Shown: positions 1-5,943 of the stretch, piece after piece | Layout of the letters: each line of letters starts with the position of its first letter | How positions within the stretch are numbered: position 1 is the stretch's first letter | From: an uncultured Lachnospiraceae bacterium | GTDB lineage: Bacteria > Bacillota > Clostridia > Lachnospirales > Lachnospiraceae | Direction: 5' to 3' | DNA length: 6,132 bases | Assembly (NCBI GenBank): GCA_902767065.1 | Contig: CACXFW010000070.1 | Span: forward strand, 1-6,132 | Made by a program: the position numbers and the translations under genes | Notes under the pieces: generated by a model | Databases searched by the model: none | Told to the model about the DNA's origin: nothing | What the model saw: only the letters and a program-made list of their open reading frames with translations

Positions 1-20
1 CCGCTGCATGCGGTTTTGTT
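1..20 (+). terminator. Possible intrinsic terminator at the left edge
   Basis: The plus strand reads CCGC-TGCAT-GCGG followed at once by TTTTGTT: a short GC-rich stem, a five-base loop and a T-rich run, the layout of a Rho-independent terminator. The stem is only 4 bp as seen, but the window starts at its first base, so it may extend further left. If real, it would end a plus-strand gene lying outside the window and converging on the helicase operon. No T-run for the minus strand can be seen because that side is cut off. Confidence 0.4.
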
Positions 21-26
21 ATGGGC

Positions 27-74
27 GGCACAGGGCGGCGGGCGTTACAGTTCACTGCCCCGCCGCCCTGTGCC
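27..74. repeat. Local 16-bp inverted repeat (arms A and B)
   Basis: Arm A (27-43) is the reverse complement of arm B (57-74): 16 consecutive base pairs (27-42 with 59-74), then a one-base bulge and one more pair. The loop is about 14 bases. No T-run follows on either strand, so it is not a canonical intrinsic terminator. Arm B is also the outer part of the left arm of the much longer inverted repeat at 54-263. Arm A is thus a near-exact direct copy of 243-260, and A and C compete for B. Confidence 0.75.
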
Positions 75-95
75 TGTGGCCCCCGTGAAGAACCA

Positions 96-127
96 TAAGC
101 AGGAGCGCCGACGGGATCCACTGCTTA
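96..127. repeat. First inner hairpin of the structured element
   Basis: TAAGCAG (96-102) pairs perfectly with CTGCTTA (121-127), leaving an 18-base GC-rich loop that can form only small extra pairs. The stem abuts the inner end of the outer arm at base 95, so it could stack on it. Confidence 0.6.
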
Positions 128-131
128 CGGA

Positions 132-188
132 GACTTAGCGGCCGGGATATGAAGGAATCGTCCGCTGAATATCCCGGCCGCTTATGTC
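132..188. repeat. Central inner hairpin, 14-bp perfect stem
   Basis: Bases 137-150 and 169-182 are exact reverse complements (14 bp, GC-rich at the base and ATAT next to the loop), enclosing an 18-base loop at 151-168. Outside this, GAC (132-134) can pair with GTC (186-188) and T135 with A184, across a T/T mismatch and a one-base bulge. The perfect, long stem suggests selection or a recent palindromic origin. Confidence 0.7.
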
Positions 189-201
189 GGAGTTAGCAGT
201 T

Positions 202-220
202 AGCCCGGCGGAAGCGGGCT
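202..220. repeat. Third inner hairpin
   Basis: AGCCCG (202-207) pairs with CGGGCT (215-220) around a 7-base loop. On the plus strand the stem is followed by TTGGTT, too poor in T to call a terminator with confidence. Within the larger fold it forms the last arm before the outer stem closes. Confidence 0.55.
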
Positions 221-296
221 TTGGTTCCTCACGGGGGCCACAGGCACAGGGCGGCGGGGCAGTGTAACGGCTGGCCGGGGTGTGACCTGTAATGGA

Positions 297-2825
297 TCAT
301 CTTCTCCTGCGCCTGTGCCCATGATTGCGGTAGCTCTTCGGGCGCGCCGGCGCGATGGCTTCCTTGTAATCTGACCTGACGACCAGGAACCGCTCAGCCA
401 GGAAGCAGGCCCCCTGATCCGAAACGATGAACTGCGGATCAAGCTTAACCGTGTAGCGGATATACGGATCGGTGCGGCAGTAATCCGGGATCCGGTCCTT
501 CTTCTTGTAGCAGTAATAATCGATATAGGAGGCTTCATTGCCGAAGGACTGTTCCAGCTTTCTCGAATTCAGCTTCTGCCAGTCCCCGGCGGGGAATCTG
601 GCGGTGTTGCGCTCGGTCTGCCCGGTCGTGCTGACATAGATGTACGCCGTGGGCCATTTGGAGGTATCCTCCTCCGGAAGGCTCTTTCCTTCTTTCTCTC
701 CGGCTTCCTCCGTCCACTCCGCTTCCTTTTCCGGCGGCTTCTCGCCCGGCGCGTAGCCTGGGATCTCCTCGGACATGATCTCCGCGATCCGTCTGGTTAC
801 GGGAGGCTTCAGATGAATCACATACTCCGCCAGGTCGTCCCGCCGGATCTTATAGAAGAAGCTGGAGGCAAGATCCAGGTCGCGGCAGAGCTTCTCCAAG
901 TCGCGAAGGTGAGGCCTCCACTTCACCATCTGCCGGATCCATCCAGGCTCCGGAAGGAGCGCCTTCCATTCTTCATCCATGGTCGGACGAAGCATCGCCG
1001 AGAACAGGCTCCTGAGCAGGTCAAGCTGCGTCCGGTCGCGCAGGTCCAGAGGAAGAGACGCGAGATTGTATTCATTTTGCTTGCTGATCGAGGGATACTC
1101 CTCCTCGATCAGACGACAGATAAATAGCTCCGTCGTGGTGTCCGCCTTCACAAACGGCTCCCCTGCCTCCGAGCTGGTCCAGGCCCGGTAGATCAGGCTC
1201 AGCGGGAGCTCCTTTTCCACCAGAAACGCGGGAAGCTCCAGCGGTGCCGTCCTTGACGGGACATCTTCCTCCAGAAGCTTCATGCGGATCTCTTCCCGGT
1301 CCGCCGCCTTCCACGTATTGACATACCCGACAGGAAATCTTCCATAGCGTCCGGCCCTTCCGGCAACCTGCTTGACCGTCTGGGAATCGAGGCGGATCTC
1401 CCGGCGGTTGATAAACTTCGTGATGTCGCGGAATACGATCCGCTCGATGTTATAGTTCTGCCCGATGGCAATGGCGTCGGTCGCGACAAGGCAGTCGGTC
1501 TGTCCTTCTTCGAACTTCCTCGCCTCTTCCATCTTGACCTCGTAAGGGAGCTTCCCGTATACGATGGAGGGCGTCATATTGTGCTCTTCGAGCCACTGGG
1601 CCATCTGATGCGCACCCATCCTGGAAAAGACGATATACGCGTCATTTTTCCGGGGTCCTTCAAATGCCTGCTCCTCGAACTTCAGCTCGCTGGTCCTGTG
1701 GTGCTCGATCACCTCCCAGGTATCGCCGCACAGCTCGATCAGGCGTTTTGTGATCTCCAGCCCGCTGTAGGCACAGCATACGCAGACGGTCGGCGCGTTG
1801 ACGCCAAGGATCGCGTTCGTATAGAGCGATCCGTCTTCCCCTGAGATCAGCTGGCATTCGTCAATGACCGCGCAGTCATACGGATGGTTGTAATCCAGCA
1901 TCCCGATGGTCTCGGAGATGTGCTTCGCGCCCTGTTCGAGCTCCTTTTCTTCCCCGGTCGCAAACGAGCATTTCACCCCGTAGCGGCGGATCACCTCCCT
2001 GCCCTCATACGCCAGCATGCGCAGGGGGCTCAGGTAGACGCCTGAAGGCGCGTGCGCCAGCATTTCCATGGAATCATACGTCTTCCCGGTGTTGGTTCCG
2101 CCGACGTGGATGATAAAATGACGCCGGATCGCGCGGGCCGCGGGAAAGAGGTCCGGGATATGGGCGGGCGTAGAGAAGCCGATGGAATCGAACAGCTCAA
2201 GCATCTCAAGGGCCGGGAGCAGCTGGAATCTTGCGGCGCATGCGCGCAGCAGCTTTGTGTCCTTGCCGATCTCGGAGGCAATATATCCGATGATCATCGT
2301 GCGGCCAAGGTCCTTGCGGGTCGTCAGCATGCCTGCAATCTGGAAGTCTTCCGGCCAGTAGAATCCGGTATCCGCAAAGTCGCGCCCCCGGCCTCTTCCT
2401 CCCCTCCTTGGGCGGTCCTCCCGGGACGGGCCCGACCCGCTCTCCAGGAAATACTTGTTTCTCACCCGGCGGACCAGATCGCGCTCATGCTCTTCCACCA
2501 GGCTCTTCGAGACCCTGCGGCGGATGAAAAGGAGGGCGTTTTCATTCTCCTTTCCGGACTGGATCTTCATGCCGCACACCCCGTTCAGGAGGCTCTCATT
2601 CTGGAGCTGATACTCAAAAAGAAGCCTGGCCTCTTCATCTGACGCAAGATGCGACAGCATGCAGCCTGCCGGTTCATATGCCAGCCGGATCTCCTTCGAA
2701 TAATGGATCTTCTCAAGAAGCTCCTCCTTGAGCCTTGCCGCCTCCTCATCCAGCTCGCCGAGCAGCCGCCTCGGGATCAGTTCCTTCATGTCTTTCCGGG
2801 TCAGTTCCGGTATCTGTTCTCGCAT
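297..2825 (-). CDS. Suv3-like ATP-dependent RNA helicase (superfamily 2)
   Basis: 842 residues from the ATG at 2825. The superfamily 2 helicase core is clear and fits the Suv3 branch: Walker A GGTNTGKT (242-249), motif Ia around SPLRMLAYEG (266-275), Walker B DECQ (322-325), motif V VATDAIAIGQN (447-457) and motif VI QVAGRAGRYG (486-495). Suv3 proteins unwind RNA with ATP and, in mitochondria, feed a 3'-5' exoribonuclease; a cytoplasmic RNA-processing role here is inference. Residues 1-130 are helical and charged with no family I recognise. Residues 137-149 form an RGG-like stretch (PRRGGRGRGRD). After an acidic linker (about 690-722) comes an unrecognised domain (about 724-820) rich in Tyr and aromatic residues, then a tail ending in five arginines. 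The ATG was chosen because AAAAGG lies 10 bases upstream. A GTG extension to 2888 would run back through a probable terminator and lacks a ribosome binding site. The gene follows the sortase after 101 bp and is followed by the structured element at 44-268. Confidence 0.92.
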   Translation of the reverse strand: MREQIPELTRKDMKELIPRRLLGELDEEAARLKEELLEKIHYSKEIRLAYEPAGCMLSHLASDEEARLLFEYQLQNESLLNGVCGMKIQSGKENENALLFIRRRVSKSLVEEHERDLVRRVRNKYFLESGSGPSREDRPRRGGRGRGRDFADTGFYWPEDFQIAGMLTTRKDLGRTMIIGYIASEIGKDTKLLRACAARFQLLPALEMLELFDSIGFSTPAHIPDLFPAARAIRRHFIIHVGGTNTGKTYDSMEMLAHAPSGVYLSPLRMLAYEGREVIRRYGVKCSFATGEEKELEQGAKHISETIGMLDYNHPYDCAVIDECQLISGEDGSLYTNAILGVNAPTVCVCCAYSGLEITKRLIELCGDTWEVIEHHRTSELKFEEQAFEGPRKNDAYIVFSRMGAHQMAQWLEEHNMTPSIVYGKLPYEVKMEEARKFEEGQTDCLVATDAIAIGQNYNIERIVFRDITKFINRREIRLDSQTVKQVAGRAGRYGRFPVGYVNTWKAADREEIRMKLLEEDVPSRTAPLELPAFLVEKELPLSLIYRAWTSSEAGEPFVKADTTTELFICRLIEEEYPSISKQNEYNLASLPLDLRDRTQLDLLRSLFSAMLRPTMDEEWKALLPEPGWIRQMVKWRPHLRDLEKLCRDLDLASSFFYKIRRDDLAEYVIHLKPPVTRRIAEIMSEEIPGYAPGEKPPEKEAEWTEEAGEKEGKSLPEEDTSKWPTAYIYVSTTGQTERNTARFPAGDWQKLNSRKLEQSFGNEASYIDYYCYKKKDRIPDYCRTDPYIRYTVKLDPQFIVSDQGACFLAERFLVVRSDYKEAIAPARPKSYRNHGHRRRRR

Positions 2826-2850
2826 ATCGTTACAGCCTTTTATTCTCTGT

Positions 2851-2880
2851 GCACAAACAGCCGTCTGCTTGGCAGGCGGC
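2851..2880 (-). terminator. Probable intrinsic terminator after the sortase gene
   Basis: On the minus strand, GCCGCCTGC and GCAGACGGC (2860-2880) form a 9-position stem with one internal C/A mismatch and a CAA loop, followed by TGTTTGTGC. The stem is good but the T-run is interrupted, so termination may be partial. It lies about 47 bp past the sortase stop codon and upstream of the chosen helicase start, where it would separate or attenuate helicase expression. Confidence 0.45.
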
Positions 2881-2926
2881 CGCGTCACTGTCTATCAATG
2901 AATCATGCGGGGGAGGAATCGCTTTG

Positions 2927-3913
2927 TCACTCCTCAAAAAGATCCTGTACCGCGTCCTTCAGGTACAAGATCTCCGACTCCGTCTCGTATTTCAGAGCTT
3001 CGATCTCGCGTCCCCTGAGTCTCTCGTAATCACCGCCGCCGGTATACGGGGCGATCTCGTCCGGTTTCACGCCGGAAAGGCCGCTGCGTGCCACCAGGCT
3101 TCCCGCCGACTCCGGCGTCTCTCCCTCTCTCAGCTTTCTCGCGCAGATCAGGAGTCTCGAATCGCTGTAGACATAACTGCAGGTGGACAGAGTGAGCAGC
3201 TTGTCCCCGTATTCGACATCGACCGGGATATCGTAGTAAGACTTCTCCTTCAGGTAACCGGTATAGTGTTCAAATGACTCCGGCTCGAATTTCCACACGA
3301 TTTCGAGGAAATAGTTGTCCGCGTCCATGTCGACATTGACGTCCGTGACCGCGTAGGGCACATAGTACTCATCTCCCGCGAGCGTCTCCAGCGTGATCAG
3401 CGGATGGGACCTTAAATAATTGATGTCCCGGTAATTGTTCAGCCGTCCGAAGACCGCTCCGCCCTTCATGTTATGGCCATGGATGATGATCTGGTCATCC
3501 TGCGGAAAGAAGCTGCATCTTGAATCGAAAAACGCCGCTCCGTTGATGTCCTCCACGCCCCGGACGTTGTGGTGAAGATAATAATCGTTGTCCTCTCCCT
3601 GCGCGACATACTCCCTGATCTCGCCGCCCGCATTCAGGATCGCGACACATTCCGGGCCGAACTGTGCCTGCGCCTGGGCAACCTGTGCGTCCTCGTCGAT
3701 GCCGTTTTCCTCCAGATACCATCTCAGACGTTCATTGGAGCTCATGCCGACTGTCTGGTCCCGCAGCGTATGCTCCGGCTCCAGCTCGACAAATGAGGCC
3801 GGCCCCGCCCATACCATGGTTCCCTTCCGGAAGAGAGAAACCACTGAAAGAAAAGCCACTGAAAGAAAAGCCACTGAAAGCAAAACCGCAAAACGCTTCT
3901 CACGGCAGGCCAT
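2927..3913 (-). CDS. Class B sortase (membrane-anchored cysteine transpeptidase)
   Basis: 328 residues. Residues 1-7 are basic (MACREKR) and 8-28 form a hydrophobic signal anchor, which fits an enzyme tethered outside the membrane. The catalytic triad is visible: His147 in IHGHNMKGG (144-152), Cys245 in the TLSTC signature (241-245) and Arg253 eight residues later (SDSRLLI). The GHNM and TLSTC forms are typical of class B sortases, which cleave a C-terminal sorting signal on a secreted protein and attach it to peptidoglycan or another acceptor. No protein with a sorting signal is encoded in this window, so the substrate is unknown. About 65 residues follow the catalytic Arg region, ending in a charged probable helix (296-328), longer than the usual class B end. 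The start is one base after the stop of the upstream membrane-protein gene (TGA-G-ATG), suggesting translational coupling. A shorter start at 3817 has a fair ribosome binding site but would lose the anchor. The open frame continues upstream to 4198 only as an artefact overlapping the neighbouring gene. Confidence 0.93.
   Translation of the reverse strand: MACREKRFAVLLSVAFLSVAFLSVVSLFRKGTMVWAGPASFVELEPEHTLRDQTVGMSSNERLRWYLEENGIDEDAQVAQAQAQFGPECVAILNAGGEIREYVAQGEDNDYYLHHNVRGVEDINGAAFFDSRCSFFPQDDQIIIHGHNMKGGAVFGRLNNYRDINYLRSHPLITLETLAGDEYYVPYAVTDVNVDMDADNYFLEIVWKFEPESFEHYTGYLKEKSYYDIPVDVEYGDKLLTLSTCSYVYSDSRLLICARKLREGETPESAGSLVARSGLSGVKPDEIAPYTGGGDYERLRGREIEALKYETESEILYLKDAVQDLFEE
3841..3885 (-). 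repeat. 15-bp tandem repeat in the sortase signal anchor
   Basis: The unit CCACTGAAAGAAAAG (plus strand) occurs twice exactly (3841-3855, 3856-3870) and once imperfectly (3871-3885, differing at three of the last five bases). In the sortase frame it encodes the hydrophobic block AFLSV, AFLSV, VLLSV, with identical CTT TCA GTG codons in all three copies. The unit is a multiple of three, so gain or loss of a copy would change anchor length by five residues without a frameshift. Confidence 0.85.
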
Positions 3914-3914
3914 C

Positions 3915-4265
3915 TCAGAAAAACATCTCCTGCGCTTTCTTGATATACCGTACGAAGATGACGAGCACGACAAAGAATAACGCGGTAAAGCCCAGATAGA
4001 CATAGCTGTTGATCGGCCTGACAAAGTCAGAGTACAGACCGATTCCTCCCGAAGCGAGCGCGCACAGCGCAAAGAGCAGAAGCTTCGGAGCGACATATTT
4101 CCTGTATCCCTCGATATCCTTGCAGCGCTTCGCATTTCCCGCCTGCACAAGGACGCCCTCCCGGATCTCATTTTTAAACTGCAGCAGATACCAGGCATAC
4201 ATCAGGTACGCCCCTGCCCCAACCATGATGAAATCCATAATGGCAAACATCTGACTTGTATCCAT
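3915..4265 (-). CDS. Small three-helix membrane protein of unknown function
   Basis: 116 residues with three hydrophobic segments at about 8-28, 60-78 and 87-106. The loop between the first and second (31-60) is rich in Lys and Arg, and the C-terminus carries RYIKK just after the third helix. By the positive-inside rule this predicts the N-terminus outside and the C-terminus in the cytoplasm. I recognise no enzymatic motif and no named family. It has a strong ribosome binding site (GGGGAGGA, 7 bases before the ATG). Its stop codon is one base from the sortase start, so the two products are probably made together. It may assist the sortase or its substrate in the membrane, but that rests on position alone. 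The amino-acid composition and a well-placed start make it a real gene rather than a shadow of the sortase reading frame that overlaps it upstream. Confidence 0.85.
   Translation of the reverse strand: MDTSQMFAIMDFIMVGAGAYLMYAWYLLQFKNEIREGVLVQAGNAKRCKDIEGYRKYVAPKLLLFALCALASGGIGLYSDFVRPINSYVYLGFTALFFVVLVIFVRYIKKAQEMFF
3927..3931 (-). promoter_or_regulatory. Ribosome binding site of the sortase gene, long spacing
   Basis: AGGAG lies 13 bases before the ATG at 3913, longer than the usual 5-10, and sits inside the last codons of the upstream gene. Efficient initiation may therefore depend on ribosomes ending at the TGA one base before the start. Confidence 0.5.
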
Positions 4266-4272
4266 GTATGTT

Positions 4273-4280
4273 TCCTCCCC
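4273..4280 (-). promoter_or_regulatory. Strong ribosome binding site of the membrane-protein gene
   Basis: GGGGAGGA is placed 7 bases before the ATG at 4265 and fixes that start. The rest of the 107-bp gap to thrC shows only weak hairpins (for example TCCGC-GAT-GCGGA at about 4295-4307) without a T-run, and no promoter I can support, so read-through from thrC is possible. Confidence 0.75.
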
Positions 4281-4372
4281 ATTTCCGGCTGATCCGCATC
4301 GCGGAAAGCGAAATCCGACTGCAAAGATAGAACCTGCTCCGGCCTATGCTGTAGCGTGCTGCCGTCAGACGG

Positions 4373-5869
4373 TCAGATTCCGAGCCACCGCGCGATCTCA
4401 TCTTCCATATCCGCAGCGTCAATGACGGTATCGTGAAGGACAGGCGCCGTGCGGATGTCCTCAACCGCCTGCGGAATCCTGACGCCGGAGATCTCCTTCA
4501 GCGCGTCGATCAGTTCGAAGTCGCTCTGACCGGCAAGTTCGGGACGGATGGCCGTAACGACGGTCCGGGCAAACTTGTAGGGGCTCGCGGTGGACGCAAT
4601 GACAGTCGCCTTCCGGTCCTTGCTTTGTTCCTGATACCTGCGGCAGACATCGGACGCTACCGCCGTGTGCGGATCAATGACATATCCTGCGGCATTGTAT
4701 ACCCTGCGGATCTCGTCCGAGGTCTGCTGCTGCGAGGCGCAGTCCGCGTAAAACGCCTGAAGCGTCCTCCTCATCTGTTCCGGAATCTCGTAGACGCCTT
4801 CCCCGGAAAGACGCTGCATCAAACCAAGCGTTGCCGCGGCATCCTCTCCGGCAGCCGCATAGACCAGGCGCTCCAGATTGCTGGAGATCAGGATATCCAT
4901 GGACGGTGAAGTCGTCAGGATAAAATCGCGGTTGCGGTCATAGACGCCGGTATGGAAGAAATCCACCAGGACGCGGTTTTCATTGGACGCGCAGATCAGC
5001 TTTCCGATCGGAAGCCCCATCCTCTTCGCATAGTACGAGGCAAGGATATTGCCGAAGTTCCCCGTGGGAACGACAACGTTGATGCTGTCTCCTGTCTGAA
5101 TCCGTCCCGCCTTCGCCAGCTGCCCGTAGGCGTAGAAGTAATAGACGATCTGGGGAACCAGACGTCCGATGTTGATCGAATTGGCGCTGGAAAAGCGCTT
5201 TCCGGCACGTGCCATCTTCTCTTTCATTTTCGCATCGCCGAAAATGTTCTTGACAGCGGTCTGCGCATCGTCAAAGTTCCCGTTGATGCCGGCCACATGC
5301 ACATTCTTCCCGCGCTGCGTCACCATCTGCTTTTCCTGAACCGCGCTGACGCCGCCCTTCGGATAGAAGACGATGATCTTTGTGCCGGGTACATCGGCAA
5401 AGCCCGCCATCGCAGCCTTCCCGGTATCGCCGGAGGTTGCGGTCAGGATCACGATCTCATCGGTCACGCCGTTCTTCTTCGCGGCCGTTGTCATCAGATG
5501 CGGAAGGATGGAAAGCGCCATGTCCTTGAACGCAATCGTCGCGCCGTGGAACAGCTCCAGGTACCACACGCCGTCCGCTTCCTTCAGGCGCGTTATCTCA
5601 GGAATGTCGAACTTGCTGTCGTACGCGCTGTCGATGCAGTGCTTCAGCTCCTCCTTCGTATAGTCCGTCAGGAACAGGCCCATGACCTCCAGCGCGACTT
5701 CTTTGTAGCTTTGCTGCGTAAGCCGGTCCAATGTTCCCGGGTATTCAGGAATTCTGTCGGGCACAAACAGCCCTCCGTCCGGCGCAAGCCCCTGAAGGAT
5801 CGCCCCGGAAGGGGTTGCCGTGATATGGCTTCCCCTTGTGCTCCGGTATATCATCTGATGGTTCTCCAT
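4373..5869 (-). CDS. thrC: Threonine synthase
   Basis: Converts O-phosphohomoserine to threonine and phosphate with pyridoxal phosphate, the last step of threonine synthesis, in the cytoplasm. 498 residues from the ATG at 5869, the length of the long (E. coli/yeast-like) threonine synthase class. Visible motifs: N-terminal YRSTRG (8-13), the cofactor lysine in HGATIAFKD (Lys115), the phosphate-binding TATSGDTGKAA (143-153), VVPTGNFGN (266-274), DPHTAVA (399-405) and STASPYKF (426-433). All expected motifs are intact. Three in-frame ATGs cluster at the start: 5884 (weak Shine-Dalgarno), 5869 (GGAG, 6-base spacer) and 5854 (GGAG, 9-base spacer). The last gives MIYRSTRG, the usual family N-terminus. 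I chose 5869 as the longest form with a good site; product identity is not affected. It follows leuA closely on the same strand, probably in one transcript. I saw no leader peptide or T-box in the short gap. Confidence 0.95.
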   Translation of the reverse strand: MENHQMIYRSTRGSHITATPSGAILQGLAPDGGLFVPDRIPEYPGTLDRLTQQSYKEVALEVMGLFLTDYTKEELKHCIDSAYDSKFDIPEITRLKEADGVWYLELFHGATIAFKDMALSILPHLMTTAAKKNGVTDEIVILTATSGDTGKAAMAGFADVPGTKIIVFYPKGGVSAVQEKQMVTQRGKNVHVAGINGNFDDAQTAVKNIFGDAKMKEKMARAGKRFSSANSINIGRLVPQIVYYFYAYGQLAKAGRIQTGDSINVVVPTGNFGNILASYYAKRMGLPIGKLICASNENRVLVDFFHTGVYDRNRDFILTTSPSMDILISSNLERLVYAAAGEDAAATLGLMQRLSGEGVYEIPEQMRRTLQAFYADCASQQQTSDEIRRVYNAAGYVIDPHTAVASDVCRRYQEQSKDRKATVIASTASPYKFARTVVTAIRPELAGQSDFELIDALKEISGVRIPQAVEDIRTAPVLHDTVIDAADMEDEIARWLGI

Positions 5870-5875
5870 AGTTTT

Positions 5876-5879
5876 CTCC
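5876..5879 (-). promoter_or_regulatory. Ribosome binding site favouring the 5869 start of thrC
   Basis: GGAG lies 6 bases before the ATG at 5869. A second GGAG at 5864-5867 lies 9 bases before the ATG at 5854. The upstream ATG at 5884 has only GGAAG about 10 bases away. Confidence 0.5.
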
Positions 5880-5943
5880 GTCATAATGCAGTATCTTCCA
5901 GCTTCCCTGAACGGAAGAATTCATAGTGCTTCAAGGCTGGTCA

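Larger units (their letters stand above)
44..268. other. Cloverleaf-like structured element of unknown family (long inverted repeat enclosing three hairpins)
   Basis: The arms 54-95 and 222-263 are reverse complements over 42 positions with one mismatch (89 against 228). Beyond a 5-base bulge (49-53), the stem continues with GTTAC (44-48) against GTAAC (264-268). The enclosed 96-221 is almost fully taken up by three hairpins: 96-127, 132-188 and 202-220. The first begins directly at the inner end of the outer stem and the last ends one base before it, so the whole can fold as a four-way junction. The single mismatch is A/C on the plus strand but a U/G wobble in minus-strand RNA, a slight hint that the folded form is RNA from the helicase strand. 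It lies 29 bp past the helicase stop codon. I recognise no Rfam family, integron attC layout or transposase-linked repeat. It could be a 3'-UTR structure, a separate ncRNA, or a palindromic DNA repeat. The pairing is certain; the function is unknown. Confidence 0.8.

Noticed and set aside
27..260. CRISPR-like repeats
   Set aside because: Only three copies in mixed orientation with unequal spacing, and no cas genes.
44..268. Integron attC site or transposon terminal repeats
   Set aside because: The ends GTTAC/GTAAC only loosely recall attC core sites, the stem is much longer and nearly perfect, and no integrase, cassette gene, transposase or target-site duplication is visible.
200..538. 112-residue minus-strand frame running past the helicase stop
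   Set aside because: Arg/Ser/Pro-rich low-complexity translation overlapping the helicase 3' end in another frame and running into the inverted repeat; no sign of a real protein.
2052..2642. 196-residue open frame on the plus strand
   Set aside because: It is opposite the helicase coding region, with no recognisable motif and no ribosome binding site I could support.
3914..4198. Extension of the sortase reading frame by 95 residues upstream
   Set aside because: The added part is Arg/Ser/Cys-rich with no hydrophobic or family character and overlaps the well-supported membrane-protein gene in another frame. The anchor-containing start at 3913 fits the sortase family.
4266..4372. Terminator or promoter between thrC and the membrane-protein gene
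   Set aside because: Only weak 4-5 bp hairpins without T-runs, and no convincing -35/-10 pair; only the ribosome binding site is supported.
4952..5926. 324-residue open frame on the plus strand
   Set aside because: It lies opposite thrC, whose motifs are unmistakable. The composition (His/Arg/Leu-rich, no domain) is that of an antisense shadow in GC-rich DNA.
5885..5943. Terminator or attenuator between leuA and thrC
   Set aside because: CTTCC and GGAAG can form a short hairpin around GTTCAG, but no T-run follows, and there is no leader peptide or room for a T-box.
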